A DNA stretch of 64,000 nt from Pseudophaeomoniella oleicola (GCA_003868215.1 QWDQ01000009.1:248001-312000), one strand, 5' to 3'. Positions 1 to 12,106 are shown, counted from the stretch's first letter. The notes: generated from the letters alone by a model not told the origin. Made by a program: numbers and translations.

Positions 1-873
1 TCCTGGGTGGCAGGATTGTGGCAATGTAAGCCCGGGGGGGGGGTTCCTTGGGAGGGCGAGGTACCTTGTTTAGACGTGGTAAACGTGAGTCAGCATAGTG
101 CCGGTTTGGTCATTGTTCAAACATCCCGGAAACTACAACCTGCACAAGGCAGCAAATAGCAGAATCGTATGTGGTATCTCAGCCACATCAGTTTGACAGC
201 TATGAGGACCGGGGTATGGCGACCAGATAATAACAAGAAGGACATCATAAAAGTGATACTGTAAGCACCATTTGGACAATCTTGACAAAGGATCGCAATA
301 GCATTAGTATATTATCTTCGATACGTCTATACTTTAACAGCTTTGAAGGAAATGCTGCAGGCATCTTCCATGGTATAAATCACCCCAACAGTGCCATCTA
401 TTGCCATCAGAAAACACGTCCGTAAATATGCAGGCACAGTTGCCCCCCTAAACTGGATTGGGCGCCGACAATGTTGTTCGCTATGCCTGGTAATCTCACG
501 AAGCCCGCTTTCAACGTAGACTCCATCAAAACGAATTGCGTCCATACACGCACAGATAGCCCAGATGCTTCTCTTTCTACAATTCAACATTCAACATGAA
601 AATATTTCGTGCAATTCCAGTGCACTCTAGCAGTTGTATCTGGAGCCTGAGTGCAAGTTTCATCAGGCACCAGAGTAAAAAAAAAAATGTGAGAGGAGAG
701 ATCACCAGTGATACAACCAGGTGTTGATCGACGTATATGCTCTCGGGCTGCACAGTGTTTAGCAACCATCGGACGTGATGCACGGTCCGAGGTCAGCTCA
801 TATTAATCAGATTTTTGGTGGTGATGGAAGGAAGCCGAGCTGAGCTTCATCTCATGTCAACAGCAGAGGAGTT
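1..873. other. Left flank without a supported gene
   Basis: I see no gene here. A run of ten G residues sits near position 32-41. The short open frames have no recognisable motif and overlap one another on both strands. The right end probably includes the 3' untranslated region of the minus-strand phosphatidylinositol synthase gene that stops at 874. Confidence 0.5.
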
Positions 874-1879
874 CTATGCCTTCTTGGCTCTGTCATTGTT
901 CCTTCTAGCGACATCGCCTTCTGCTAGCCACCTGCTTGCCTTGACAAGCTGAACAACGTTGATGATCTGCTTCAAAAGCATGACTGGTGCACTGACGCCG
1001 GTAATAATCCAAGGCACAGTGCTGTCAAGCTTGTTTGCTCGTTGCATCTCTAAAAATGCTGCCGATCCAGGAGCAGTGAAGATTTTTGACAACAGTGGGT
1101 TTGCGGGTGTAGCTGGCTGAGCGGACTGCATATCGCCATTGGGGGCCACAAGAGTGGGTACCAGAAGGGGAGACGAGAAGGAAAGAAGATAGAGTCCGAT
1201 AAAGAAGAGTTCGTTGAGAGCGCAGCATAAAAAGAGAACCGTCTAGATTCGTGTGAGTACAACACTGGATAAACAGGATGGTTGCCAAACTTACCCTGTT
1301 CGTATAGTAAAGATGTAAAATCCAACTTCTGCTTTCATCGACTTTCTTATGACTCTGTCCGGAACCCCCCATGGACAAGGTTGCATACATGTGCATATAA
1401 TGGCTCGCAAGGTCCAAGCTTATGAGGCCTTGGAAGAGAATGGAAAATCGGGGGAACGCAGAGCCCAAGAAGACCAGCAAACATGCAGTCGTACATCGAT
1501 CTGTAACCATATCCAGGACTGCCCCGAATTGTGTCGATTGGTTATATCTCCGAGCAGCGATTCCGTCAAGGGCATCCAGAAGGCAAGAGACGGAGTATAA
1601 GAAGGAACAGGTCCTGGGATGGAGGGGCATGTAGTAAAGTGATACCACAGCCAACACAACTCGACAATAACCTACAAGCCGTCAACATACGCAAACAAGT
1701 ATGAGCTAGACCTCATCCTCACCGATTATGTTGGGAATGAAGAGGAACACATTCTCCGTCTGCTCGAGCTTAGAATCCACCTGTCGCATAGCGCCATTCA
1801 TCTGAGCTGAACCGTTCGTTATCGCATCGTTGACTCTCTCAGCACCTCTCGTCTGCCCCCGCGTCTGAACGCCACTCAT
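874..1879 (-). CDS. PIS1: Phosphatidylinositol synthase (CDP-diacylglycerol:inositol transferase)
   Basis: This enzyme joins CDP-diacylglycerol and myo-inositol to make phosphatidylinositol in the ER membrane, the precursor of all phosphoinositides. I assemble three exons, 1723-1879, 1295-1671 and 874-1242, with introns of 51 and 52 bases; the phases fit and give about 300 residues. The CDP-alcohol phosphotransferase signature is complete: D85xxD88G89xxA92R93, eight residues, then G102xxxD106xxxD110. Further family marks are IPNIIGY before the first membrane helix, SHYMHMY, and YYTNRTVLF across the second splice junction. The start at 1879 is the first ATG that gives a plausible N-terminus, but the frame stays open upstream, so a longer form is possible. 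The N-terminal 40 residues are hydrophilic and look unstructured. The next gene on the same strand (a PP2C phosphatase) lies about 0.8 kb upstream. Confidence 0.93.
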
Positions 1880-2664
1880 TGCGAGATTGTTCTGTTGAGT
1901 GTCCTTGGAGGTATTCGGGATCCTTCGCGAGTAAGAGGTGTCTGGTATCGACCGTCTGTGCCTAGGTTCGAACAGTCGCTCCTCACGGGTATGTACAGGG
2001 CTCGACGGCTTTATGTTATCTTGCTGTTGCGTCCAACTGTGATCGCAGCGTTGGATTAGCCTCGCGCAAATGGACGGACAAGATGGGGCCTATAGACTTG
2101 AGATGTGAGGTTCGCAAGAGCAATTTCCACAATCCCCTTGGGTTGGTACACTCGCTGATGGTTGCGCGCAGGCGGTTTCAAGATAAGGACGATAAGCTGT
2201 ATTTTACGGGTTTGTCCGGTTGTGGGCTGGAGTAGTTGATAGCAGAGCCTGAATCACGGGAGAAAAGGCTAGAACAGGAGCTCTATCAAGTCTCCGTTGC
2301 AGTAAAGTATAAGAAAATACCTGCACGAATCTGTAAAGTAGGTACAGTATTGAACTTGTGAATAGGTTGTTCAAATCGTCAGAATGTGATCCTCTGGAAA
2401 TTGTGCCAAGGCCTTTTTGTCATTTCGTCCGTGGCTTTCCGTGTCATCTCCACAACAAAAAGCTGATGAGCACAGTCAGCTCGAGAAAGGGGTCAAGCAT
2501 CAATTTCTTGGGAAACGTCTATTCTATCTTACAACACATGCATGCATCTACAAAGACCCCCTCGAAGTATGTACATCAGAACTTAAATTCAATATCTCCA
2601 AACCTGCTTTTCATGCTGTATCACAATGCAAATAGTGGTGATTCCGACCCAAACACAGCCCTGT
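1880..2664. promoter_or_regulatory. Intergenic region upstream of PIS1
   Basis: This stretch separates the 5' end of PIS1 from the 3' end of the PP2C gene, both on the minus strand. It should hold the PIS1 promoter and 5' leader and the PP2C terminator. Open frames on the plus strand (for example 2358-2825) show no domain and run into the PP2C gene antisense. I cannot point to a specific factor site. Confidence 0.4.
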
Positions 2665-4455
2665 CTATTGCCGCCTACTTCTTGGGGCTGATGCTTCCTT
2701 TCTTTTCCAATCTCTGCTTTCTTTGGTGCCTAAGCTACCGAGTCCCCCTTCTTGTCGTCTCTCCCACCCTCCCATCCTCACCACCAAACACGTGGCATTG
2801 TCCCCTTCTGTGCTTACTTCCGTAGCAAAACTGACCACGTCCCTTGCTGCCTGCTCGGGTGTCTTGGCTTCCTTTACGATGTCGACGATTTCCTGATCGT
2901 TCAATGTTCCACTGACTCCATCGGACACGAGCACGATGAATGAGTATTCGGCAGGACCCACTTCAATTCGCTTGATCTCAGGCTCAGCGCTTACTCCAAC
3001 GCGCTTCGACGTGATGTCTCCGAAAGCTCTCGTATTAGCGAGGCCAGACATACGTTCCTCACCAAAAGAGTCTGTAACAAATGTTGCGGCATAACGTCGC
3101 AGCCGATTGCCTTCCACCGGGGATGAGGGATGGTGATTCGTCGTCAAAGGGATGGCTCCTCCGTTTGCTGTCGAACATATGATGATACGTGTATCCCCAA
3201 CGTGAGCAATCAGCAGGGTAGATGTTGTTGCAGGATTCCAGTATGGTGCTGGCGTCGGTGTAGAGATAAGCACCGCGCTACATGTGCTTCCGCCTTTGAA
3301 ACGTTTAGGACCACCGATTTCTTCTTTCAGCATAGACGCTCGCCCTAGAATCTCACGATCGTTTATTGCTCGGTCTGCTCTTGCCAAATCCTCGACCTCG
3401 TCATCCTTCGCTGCCTGGGCTGCGACGAAGTCGAAGTCTGCTTTGAGAAACGAATACGCCAGGACCTCTTCGATAGCCGCTCCAGCATTCATCTCCATCC
3501 CACTCTCACGAAAGGCATCTGACTTTTCTGCGAGAGCCTGATATCCCCCGAACAGAGAGAAGTAGGCGGGCTTGAATCTACGGAAGTATCCCCCAACAAG
3601 GCTCTTCCAATCATGGACTAGTTGCTTCTCAAGGGTCATGATTTTATCATGATCGACCTCTTGTATGAGCGGTGGATCACCGGGGTAAGGAGGGTCAAAT
3701 TGCTCTGGCATCGCATTTGAGCGACCATCACCTGGAGTACCTTGCTTCCTGCCGTCCTTCGTGTTTGTTGTCTCCACGGCATCAAGTGCATCATGTGATA
3801 CTTGTTCGTTCGGTTCCACCCCAGGCAGCGCAGTGCTTTCTGGCCCGTGTTTGATCCTCTTAAGACTCGATTGCAGTCCAAACTCGCGGCTAGTACGCTC
3901 AATATACTCATGTAACCTGTCTCGTAGATAAGTAGAACATTCAAGGCCCCCATGCCCATCAAAAGCCGCAAAATAGAAAACTTGTGGATCTCCACTGGCG
4001 CCATCGGCTGAGGTCCCTTCTCCAGTTGGGAATTCTGGCGTTCCTCTGGTCAAGGATATTGGTGGCCGTTTGGCGAAGGCGGGTAAGTCGATAACGCCTG
4101 CTTGATATGAATCTTCATTGTATACTCTTGAGCCACGGGAGAGCGAGACGCCAAAGTGGTGCTTCGCTTTTCTCAAGGGTATTCGTACGACGGTCGTGTC
4201 TCGAGATCGTCCAATGGTTGCTGCTGGTGTACCATCCGTAAGCTTATGTGGAGTTGAGTCTTCGCGTGGCAGTCTGTGCAGTATAGCCGAGGTCCGGTCC
4301 GGATGTAGGGATGAGGACGGAAGATGCGTAACAAAGTAATCGTGGAAAAGTCGCCGTGAGATGTTTGGTCCTCGAAATATATGTCGGAAGCTTGGTCGAG
4401 TGCGCACCGCCCGAGACTGAATATATGTCGCTATGAAACCTGTTGCGATTAGCAA
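2665..4455 (-). CDS. PTC6: Mitochondrial-type PP2C protein phosphatase (Ptc6-like)
   Basis: A metal-dependent serine/threonine phosphatase of the PP2C (PPM) family, 596 residues in one exon. In order it shows an Arg/Ser-rich N-terminus (about the first 60 residues) typical of a mitochondrial presequence, SRGSRVYNEDSYQAG (motif 1), AFDGHGG (metal-binding Asp), GGSTCSAVLI, LIAHVGDTRI, RAFGD, VSDGVSG and GDNATCLVV. The metal-binding aspartates of the FDGHGG, SDGVSG and GDN motifs are present. The yeast relative Ptc6 acts in mitochondria and is linked to mitophagy and pyruvate dehydrogenase regulation; assignment to Ptc6 rather than another PP2C rests on the presequence, the long insertion between FDGHGG and GGSTC, and C-terminal similarity. 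It is longer than yeast Ptc6, mainly through that charged insertion. The start at 4455 gives the presequence. Confidence 0.85.
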   Translation of the reverse strand: MLIATGFIATYIQSRAVRTRPSFRHIFRGPNISRRLFHDYFVTHLPSSSLHPDRTSAILHRLPREDSTPHKLTDGTPAATIGRSRDTTVVRIPLRKAKHHFGVSLSRGSRVYNEDSYQAGVIDLPAFAKRPPISLTRGTPEFPTGEGTSADGASGDPQVFYFAAFDGHGGLECSTYLRDRLHEYIERTSREFGLQSSLKRIKHGPESTALPGVEPNEQVSHDALDAVETTNTKDGRKQGTPGDGRSNAMPEQFDPPYPGDPPLIQEVDHDKIMTLEKQLVHDWKSLVGGYFRRFKPAYFSLFGGYQALAEKSDAFRESGMEMNAGAAIEEVLAYSFLKADFDFVAAQAAKDDEVEDLARADRAINDREILGRASMLKEEIGGPKRFKGGSTCSAVLISTPTPAPYWNPATTSTLLIAHVGDTRIIICSTANGGAIPLTTNHHPSSPVEGNRLRRYAATFVTDSFGEERMSGLANTRAFGDITSKRVGVSAEPEIKRIEVGPAEYSFIVLVSDGVSGTLNDQEIVDIVKEAKTPEQAARDVVSFATEVSTEGDNATCLVVRMGGWERRQEGGLGSLGTKESRDWKRKEASAPRSRRQ

Positions 4456-5005
4456 ACGTGGAGAAGAAGGCAGAGGCCATATTTACAATAGCTGTCACCT
4501 AAGCTCCATATTGGCTTGCAGCTTCTGGCCATGTTAATTTCCCTTCCATTTCACTCAACAAATAGCTGGCCCTCGGTCATATATTGGGTATGGCCATTCT
4601 TGTAAAGCATGAAGCGGAAGATGTCGTGACGATGTCCTTTGCGGAGATGATGAATTATGAGGAGACCACGGGGTCCGCGATACGAGATAACCCGGTTAAA
4701 AGGCGCTGACTAAACCCTGATCGGCAGCTTAGCCGCATCTACCATCGATCGACTTCAAATTCCAGCTAGACAGATACTATAACTGTTCTTGGTAGTTATA
4801 TAGCTAATCTAGCTTAAAAGCCCATCAGACCGACGTTCATATGGCTAGGTGTATAGACAAGGATTTTCTAGCAAAATAGGAAGAGATGCGCATGTTCAGT
4901 GGCTGCAAGATTTTCAGAACTTCCACTGCAGTATGCGAAAACACAATTGAGTCCTCAAACGGGAAGTTATGTGACAACGACCTTGTATTCTTGTAATGTA
5001 TTCTA
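4456..5005. promoter_or_regulatory. Intergenic region between the PTC6-like gene and MED4
   Basis: About 550 bases between the 5' end of the PP2C gene and the 3' end of MED4, both minus strand. It is expected to carry the PP2C promoter and the MED4 polyadenylation signals. It is AT-rich around 4780-4870. No gene is supported. Confidence 0.4.
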
Positions 5006-5974
5006 CTATTCTTCATCGCTCTCGTCCCATAGGTCTAAGTTCAAGGCCTTTCTTTCCTTCTTAACTTCCCCTTGTCCATGACCATGGTGTGTCCGATGAT
5101 GCTCAGCCTCGGGCCCCATGCCTCCCATTTCGAAATCATGCTCTTCTTCTAGCTTTCCAACGGTATGCCTTCCTTCAGCAATCGCTATCATCTCGTTCAC
5201 TTCCCTCTCCACAGCTTCTTCGCCCTTATCTCCTCCGCCGTTGTCCTCTCTCACGGTTTGTAGATGACCCAGGATACCAAGACGAAGGCGTTCGCCACTG
5301 GGGAAAGCCATAGTGCCAGCAACTCTTCGTTCCTCGGTGGTTTGATTTAGCCATCCTGCGGCCCTCTCAAGTATTTGCCTGGCTGCCTCAGGGTCTTTTG
5401 ATTCGACAGGTAGTGACTGCACCTCATTCTTGATACCATTTGTAGCAGCCGGAGCACCATTAAGGCCAGTAAGAATGGCACCCTGTTGTCCAGTGACATT
5501 TCTCCTCGCTTCTATTCGTAGTCGCCGTTCTTCCTCTGAGGCTTCTTTCACTGCTTCCGCGTTATATTTTCCAATTCCGCGGGCAAAACTTAGCAAAGTC
5601 GTATAGGATACATCTGCGTAGCTATCATGTTGGCCTTCCCTCTCGGTCTCGGTTTCCTCGTCGTCACTATCCTCATCGAGGATCCCCGGAGCCACATTGT
5701 CGATGTCTTTTCGAAAATCACCCGCTTTCCGCACTATGTCTCGAATATTGTTCTCTAATTGTGCTGCTTCTGATCGAAGGCGCAAGATTCGTGCGTAATT
5801 CTGCTGATGCTCTTCTAGAAGAGAGAGCGCAGACGTAAGCGCATCGTCGGCGGAGAGAAGTGACTGGGTTGCTGCCGGAGCTGATGCGAATGTTGGTGAG
5901 GTCTGCAGAGAGGTGATGAGATTTGTGAGCGATGAGTCCAGCGCCGTTAATGGCTCCTGGAGTAAGGCATCCAT
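5006..5974 (-). CDS. MED4: Mediator complex subunit 4
   Basis: Mediator middle-module subunit that links regulators to RNA polymerase II in the nucleus. The protein is 322 residues from the ATG at 5974. An upstream in-frame ATG at 6049 exists, but the conserved part begins with MDALLQEPL, so I take the downstream start. Family marks are an N-terminal coiled coil (about residues 20-95, LLEEHQQNYARILRLRSEA and ENNIRDIVRKAGDFRKDI), an acidic patch with SDDEETETE, and the block SYTTLLSFARGIGKYNAEA typical of fungal Med4 and directly following the coiled coil. The C-terminus is acidic and His/Gly-rich, ending in LNLDLWDESDEE, and is probably disordered. Single exon. It lies about 1 kb from the PP2C gene, same strand; nothing suggests functional coupling. 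Confidence 0.9.
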   Translation of the reverse strand: MDALLQEPLTALDSSLTNLITSLQTSPTFASAPAATQSLLSADDALTSALSLLEEHQQNYARILRLRSEAAQLENNIRDIVRKAGDFRKDIDNVAPGILDEDSDDEETETEREGQHDSYADVSYTTLLSFARGIGKYNAEAVKEASEEERRLRIEARRNVTGQQGAILTGLNGAPAATNGIKNEVQSLPVESKDPEAARQILERAAGWLNQTTEERRVAGTMAFPSGERLRLGILGHLQTVREDNGGGDKGEEAVEREVNEMIAIAEGRHTVGKLEEEHDFEMGGMGPEAEHHRTHHGHGQGEVKKERKALNLDLWDESDEE

Positions 5975-7570
5975 CGCGAAGATTTTAAGGGACTCCTGGG
6001 TGAAGTTGTTGTAACGAATTCGATGCGACCATGGTAACTCTGTACACAATGAGCCAAAATATGGAGGGTCCTCTACCAGTGGAGAAGATCCGATCGGTTG
6101 GTGGAGTCAAACCTTGAGGTATCAAACATTTCGCTGGGTTCAACTACAACATAGTTATGGTATTATTACCTTTTCTGAGAAAATAGGTCTATACATAATA
6201 AATTCACCAGACTTAGGTAGGTAGAGAAGCCATAATTATGGTTGACCAAATGATACCTATTCTTTGATACTCAATGATTATGATGTCATCGCATTCTCCA
6301 GACCTCCGGGCAGACACCGACCTGCAAGGTGTCACCAGTGGATGATCTATTTGACTACGAGTATGAAGTTGGTCGTGGTTCTGGGGACCAAGTGTCACTC
6401 TGCTCCCTCTCTGGTAAAGAGCGGTAGGTCCCATCATATCCAGCACAGCCTGCAAAAAGCCGAATAGTGCTTTCCCTGCTCATATATCTCATCACGATCC
6501 GACGCCGAGGCATGTCGGCATCAACACTTTCTGCGACATCAATGCATGTACCAGTAAACACATTTTGCTGCTCTGAAATGTAGCTGAATTGTTGCTGGTG
6601 AGACCAACAAGTAGGTGGATAACAATCAAAGGCATGGACGCTGCCGCTTATACTGATCCGTGCAATCACTCCTGGATTGCATTATCCAGAGAAAAGGTCC
6701 GCCATGAGTTCGAGTACCTGAAAAGAAAAAGCGGCAAAGAATACTTCTTGTTCTTGAGGGAATGAATTTCGAACTGGACGGACTAACAGGCCAAAGAGCC
6801 CTGATCAGCAATGGTTTATTGACTCAATCAGGTGTTCCTTTGACAGAGCCTCATAGAGGGCTACCCTTCTGGAAGACAATGCTCGTCCTTCGTTAGCAAA
6901 TTGGAGATTAATCATGAGTCACGAAACAAGTTGTGTGTCTTGTAGTTTCCGTGAACAATAATCTGATAGATCCTATCACATGTCGTCTGGGAAGCTCAGG
7001 GAAAGTTCTTATGGCTGTCCTCCTCAGCGGCGGCATTTTCCTGATCGTTTTCGATGTAGGAGAAATTAGCTGATGGCGGCCATTGCGGCTTATTTGCCGG
7101 ACCTGATGAAGTTCACATGAGAAGTCATGTGTATAGCATCATAATAGGGTATTGGAAAGGCCTCGGTTGTCCTTGTCATCTAAGGGGTCCAAGGTAAGGC
7201 CACTCGGTAGTAGCTCAGAATGAGTGTGATATCTTTCTGTAGTGAAGTTGCATGCAAGCTGCGGCGATCCTAGAGCGGTGGATTAGGGAGGAACAAGAGT
7301 GAGAGGAGCCCTTTCAGGCAGTAGAACATGGAAAAGTGCCAGTCGCAGAGATGTAGCGAAGCAGCATGTGTTCACTGGTTCAGTCCCTCTTGGTGTCTGC
7401 TTACTACCTGTGAGACATGTTTACCTATAAATATATAATGAGCACAATTTTCCTCTGAGGTTACTGAGACTCAGCAAATAGTAATAGTGTCGTCGCTTTG
7501 TGGGAGATGCTCACTAACTGATACAGGCGAGATGCCGCTTAGTACCTCCCTTTTTTTGCTTCTTGTTAGC

Positions 7571-7607
7571 GCTTGATGGTGTAGGTTCAAATCCTGCGCG
7601 GACGCCA
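7571..7607 (+). tRNA. tRNA-like 3' fragment (T arm and acceptor strand only)
   Basis: The segment contains a near-perfect T arm: stem GTAGG, loop TTCAAAT, stem CCTGC, then GCGGACG and CCA. This is what the 3' half of a tRNA looks like. I could not find a matching 5' acceptor strand (it should resemble CGTCCGC) or a convincing anticodon arm in the preceding 110 bases. I therefore read it as a degraded tRNA or chance resemblance. The CCA would be unusual for a eukaryotic nuclear tRNA gene, where CCA is added after transcription. Confidence 0.2.
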
Positions 7608-9501
7608 TTCTTTTTTGTAGAAATCAGGCAGTTTGTGAGGAGGCTATTCCTTGTTATGATATGCTTGATTGAGCATTGTGGTCTCTGTGAATACATCAGG
7701 GCAGGGGGAGCCAAAAGGGGAAATAAAGGCTTTTGTTGACGTCTGGATTTGGCGTGTGTGACAGCAGCTCTTCTCAGAGCGAACGAGCTTGTCTGATCTA
7801 CTTGAGGTCATCAATAGAATACTTCCTAGTTATTCTTTTGTGAGAGTGTCCCTTTTTAATGCAATGCTTGGGTCATGAGATCTGCCGAGAGCTCTCATCA
7901 GGTTGCGGCTTGCAGTATCCCATTGGGAAAAGATATGCTATGCCTTTGACCCAGCTATACGAGCAGAGGAAGGGGTAAACTGTTTCAGCGGAACCTCAGG
8001 GGACAATACGTATGTGACTCACAACGCCTTTATCCCCAGCTGCACCTCAGTTTAGAATTTGCCGCCCGATACCTTGTCTAAACTACCTCCTTGTCTGCGC
8101 AACCAAATTCTGATTACTACTTTCCCTTGTAGATGGAATACTACAACCCAATCATAGCTCGTAAAACACGTGGCAGGTCTAGTATGTTGCTGCGCAGGAT
8201 GCTGCCATGGGAAAGGAGACATAGCCGAAAAAATGCCGGCCAGATGGATTCGTTGAAAGCCCTTCTTGATCAGTGTGACAGTGAGGGCACACTAGACTCT
8301 GTGGGTTTGAAAATAGATGTCATTTGGAGGCTGGCGGTCAACCGCAATATCTGCAGGGCTTCTAGCTCAATGATCATAGGGAGTTCGTGCCCATCTCTCG
8401 TGAAAGTGGATCAGCACTGCGACGCCAACGATCAACCTTGTCTTCTGGGCAGAGAGTGAGGTATCAAACCACCTGACTGCATCATGATCAAGGTGTAGGC
8501 AATACAGACTGACTTACGGATGGAGTCGAGATGCCCTTTCTTCTTCACCAGCCAAATTTAGATCCAAGACCAGCGTCTCAAAAGTAGGGGCAGGGGTTGC
8601 TGTTAGGTCGGGAAAGTCAATTGTCGGGCATCTCGGAGCGCTGTGAACATATGCTGAATTTCGCACATTTATCTTTCGAGGTTGCCTTGCGGTCAATATG
8701 GTGATGGTTGGCTGGTGTTATATGAGCCACTCTTAAATCAAAGCCACATTGTCAGGGGTTGTCAGAAGTGACATGGTATGTCAACCATCACTCACCGCAA
8801 TTTTCTAGGACGACTCATAACGGTGTATCCCTTTTAGGTGCTATGGTGCGATGACCCTCACGTAATCACTGCTAGGACGTTCGTGTTATCGCCGCTTTTA
8901 TGTGTAGGTTCAGCCGCTGTTGTCAAATGCCGGGGTTCATCTAAATTCAAGGCTACTTACCTTAGTTACCTTGCTTGCCTACCTACCTAGGTGGTCTGCA
9001 GAGCGTGTTACACCTTTATCCCAATACGTCGGTTGAACCTTCTTCGGGGACAGAATCGGTATCTGCTGCCATCCACAACAAGCCCGAGATGTCAGCGCCA
9101 AGACTTGGGGACTGCCTTAGTGAGCTCGCTTGTTGGGCGAACAGGATGTGGGAGAAGTACCGGAGTGAGTAGCGCGGATAACCATGATGGCCAGTCAAAC
9201 GTAGGTGCGCTCAGCTACTGAAGTAATTGGTCTGGCTACATGATAGTCGGTATGGGGTAGAGAGGCAATACCTGTAGGCTTGGAATCAATGTCACAATAA
9301 ATCACCATGGAGAGTGAGGTGTAGTCGTCGAGTCGTGTGCCGAGGTTCATCACACAAATAATCGCATAGTAACATCAGAAGTAGTGTGGTGGCGCTCATG
9401 TCCATGCAAAAATTAACCGGTCAACTGGCACACTTCTATTTATAACGATTTTGCATACCACGGTACTACATTAACAAAACACACTAGAAATCCCTAAGAA
9501 T

Positions 9502-9543
9502 GCTACTACTACTAATTACTACTATACTACTACCACTACTACT
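9502..9543. repeat. Imperfect ACT/TAC microsatellite
   Basis: About fourteen interrupted units of the trinucleotide CTA/ACT. It lies in the gene-poor stretch left of the zinc-cluster gene and is probably a replication-slippage product. Confidence 0.85.
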
Positions 9544-12106
9544 CCCACCAATGGTCAATCCAGTCTCACGTGCAGAAAGGTTTCTTGACGGTGTTCCGCG
9601 GTTTTAAAGTAGTGAGACCTCTGCTGCTATTGGTATCAACGTCTTCTCTTCTGTGCGCCATACAAACTTATGGTTTGGCGGCTGAGATGACGCTTTGTTT
9701 TCTGAACCACACGGCACAACTGTACCAGATCCTTGGGAAGTCAAGAATCCCGGAAATCAGGACGTCTCTTCTAGCATCTCTGGAGAGGTCCTGCATCATA
9801 AATGTGTGCAACGTGACAGTGCGACCATACCATAGTATGTAGTAGTGGGCATGTCTCATATGCTCCTCCCGCAGCACTGATGGCTTGACCAATATGCGGT
9901 TCCAACAACCCCAGTCTGAACGGAAACAGACCCGTGATGAACGCCATCGTAGGCATTGTGGTGATTCAACCCCGCTCGTCTAAGAACAATTGGAATCTAT
10001 ATTTATGCCAGCGGGACAGGAATGGGTATTGGCGTGTACTATGTAGAATAGCCATTGACAGTTGGGTCTCGGCAAAGGCTTGACTGGAACTGGGTGTTTT
10101 TGGCACATTACCCCTTCCTGCGCCAGAAGCCAACGACGATCTCATGGGCCAATTGTATTACTACGTCGTACTACGTCGTATGTCTCTCCGGGCTCTGATG
10201 TAGAATGAAACTTGTCCGAAAGCAGTAAGTAGGTACTCCATAGTAGACGAGCTCAGATAAGGTAGCCATGGTGCTCAAGGCCAGGGATTTGTTCAACCGC
10301 CGAACCCCAGCCCTACTATGAGACACTAATACATGCATAAAAGGCAAAAGGGCTGGTAGGCCATGAATGGTTAATCGGTCTCAGTCAGATGACCGTCATT
10401 GTTCTGGTGGCGTGCCGCGGAATGCAGGAACGATGCAATTGATGAGTAAACATGTTAACGTCTTTTTCGTGGCAGCACTGTAACATCAACAGCGTGAAGC
10501 CAAGTGAGATGATCCGTCTGTCTACGTAGTACGTAGTACTAGTACTCAGCCGCAACTTGTTTGAGATTTTCCACCGGGCATTTCGAGAGTTTCGCCTTAC
10601 ACCTCGGCCCTTACCCGCCATGGTGATATCAACCGAATTGGATCTGCTTAGCGTGAGAAAGGTCGCATCAACCCCAACCCCAAGCGAAAGTCGACAGCGG
10701 CAGTCTTACCTCTTATTGTTCTGTACCTAGGTAGGCAATTAGGTATATCCATAACTGGAGCCTTTCTTACCGCGGGTACTCGTGATACAGTACATTTACA
10801 ATAAGTACGAGAGGTAATTACAATTCAGTATGGATCATATTACGTTACAGTAGCCCCGGTTCCTGCCTGCGGTCTCGTTAAAGCGGCCGGTTACCGATCA
10901 CTACTACGTACTAACATACATGGCACTACAACCCATAAGAGCAGCATCTCTGTCAGCCCTCACCCTCTTTTTATGACCCACAGTCAAATGGGGTGACAGT
11001 GACTTCTTCCGATACAAGCTCTGACAGGTACGTTACCTCTATAAAGGTTGCCTTACCTTAGGTACCTTACATGGGCTTGGCCTACGACAGTAGACGGATA
11101 CCGCCCACCCCTGTGCTCGGTTGAAGGCCCATCGGAGCTTAATGGCATCGCTTCCCTCGTCAGACCCGTTCATCCGCAGCCAGCGTAAAAGACCAATCAC
11201 TGGTATTGAGCCAGCTATCGCACTGGAAGCGACGGCAAGAAATGACTCCTGCTCTGTTGTCAAGGTCTCCAAAATCCCCCGTGATGGGTTCAGAGACCAT
11301 ACACATGGTCTGCAACCGGCTAACACTATGGGCCGCTTGCCAGCTTTAGCTGAGACATGTTTCTTCCGTCACAGTCGTGTAATCCTCCGTCTTCCTTTTT
11401 TTCAACTGTATCTGTTGGAGCTACCCGAATAGGAAGAAGGGGTGCCCAATGGTAATGACTAAAATGACTAATCGGACATGGGTTACTGCCGTAGTCAGAC
11501 CTTGCCGCAAGCTCGGTAGGTTACTATGCTATCCATACCATGCCGCAGCACAAAGGATGCCTGCTTGGGCCAAGCCTCTCACTATGCCATTCCAGCGTCG
11601 TGCGCGCTTGAACTTTCCTTCATGACTGTGACGACTGTGACCCCGAGCTGAACTTTCGCCCCGTCCTACGTCCTATTTCAAGCTATAGCCGATCTTACTC
11701 GATTGATTAGAGTTGGCATTGGCGATACTATTTTGATCAGACACATGGGTCTCATCCTTAAAATCCTCCATACCGACCCTCGGTGCTAAATTGGCGTCGA
11801 ACTTATCCTTCATGGGACGACCGAAGCTTGCATTGGCTCTCGTGGTTCCCGACCTTCGTTAGAGATCCAACCCAAAGACTATATATCCTCTTTCCCACCT
11901 GTCTTTGGATGCAGCATTACATAGGAGCAGACACCCAGCGGTACCCTTCATGTCCCGCTAAAGAGACCATTCATATCAAAGGGTGGCTGACGGAATGACA
12001 ACGACTCGGACTTGAACCCCGTTCACAAGATCTCAGGCCAGAAGACCCTTGATTGTTCCGACAATTGCATCTACTGGTCTGTGCTTGCACCCTCGAGTCC
12101 AATCAC

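Larger units (their letters stand above)
5975..12106. other. Gene-poor stretch of about 6.1 kb
   Basis: No gene is supported between MED4 and the zinc-cluster regulator. The left end must hold the MED4 promoter and the right end that of the regulator. The longest open frames (6355-6669 minus, 8133-8459 plus, 9570-9842 plus, 11039-11326 minus, 11121-11432 plus) have no recognisable domain. The frame at 6355-6669 encodes a 104-residue product with four scattered cysteines and could be part of a fast-evolving spliced gene, but nothing proves it. A tRNA-like fragment lies near 7571-7607 and an ACT microsatellite at 9502-9543. Short palindromes built on CTACGTAG and CCTAGG recur from about 8980 to 10910. 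Confidence 0.5.

Noticed and set aside
6355-6669. Minus-strand frame of 104 residues with four cysteines, possibly a small secreted protein
   Set aside because: No signal peptide at its start, no family recognised and no clear splice partner upstream.
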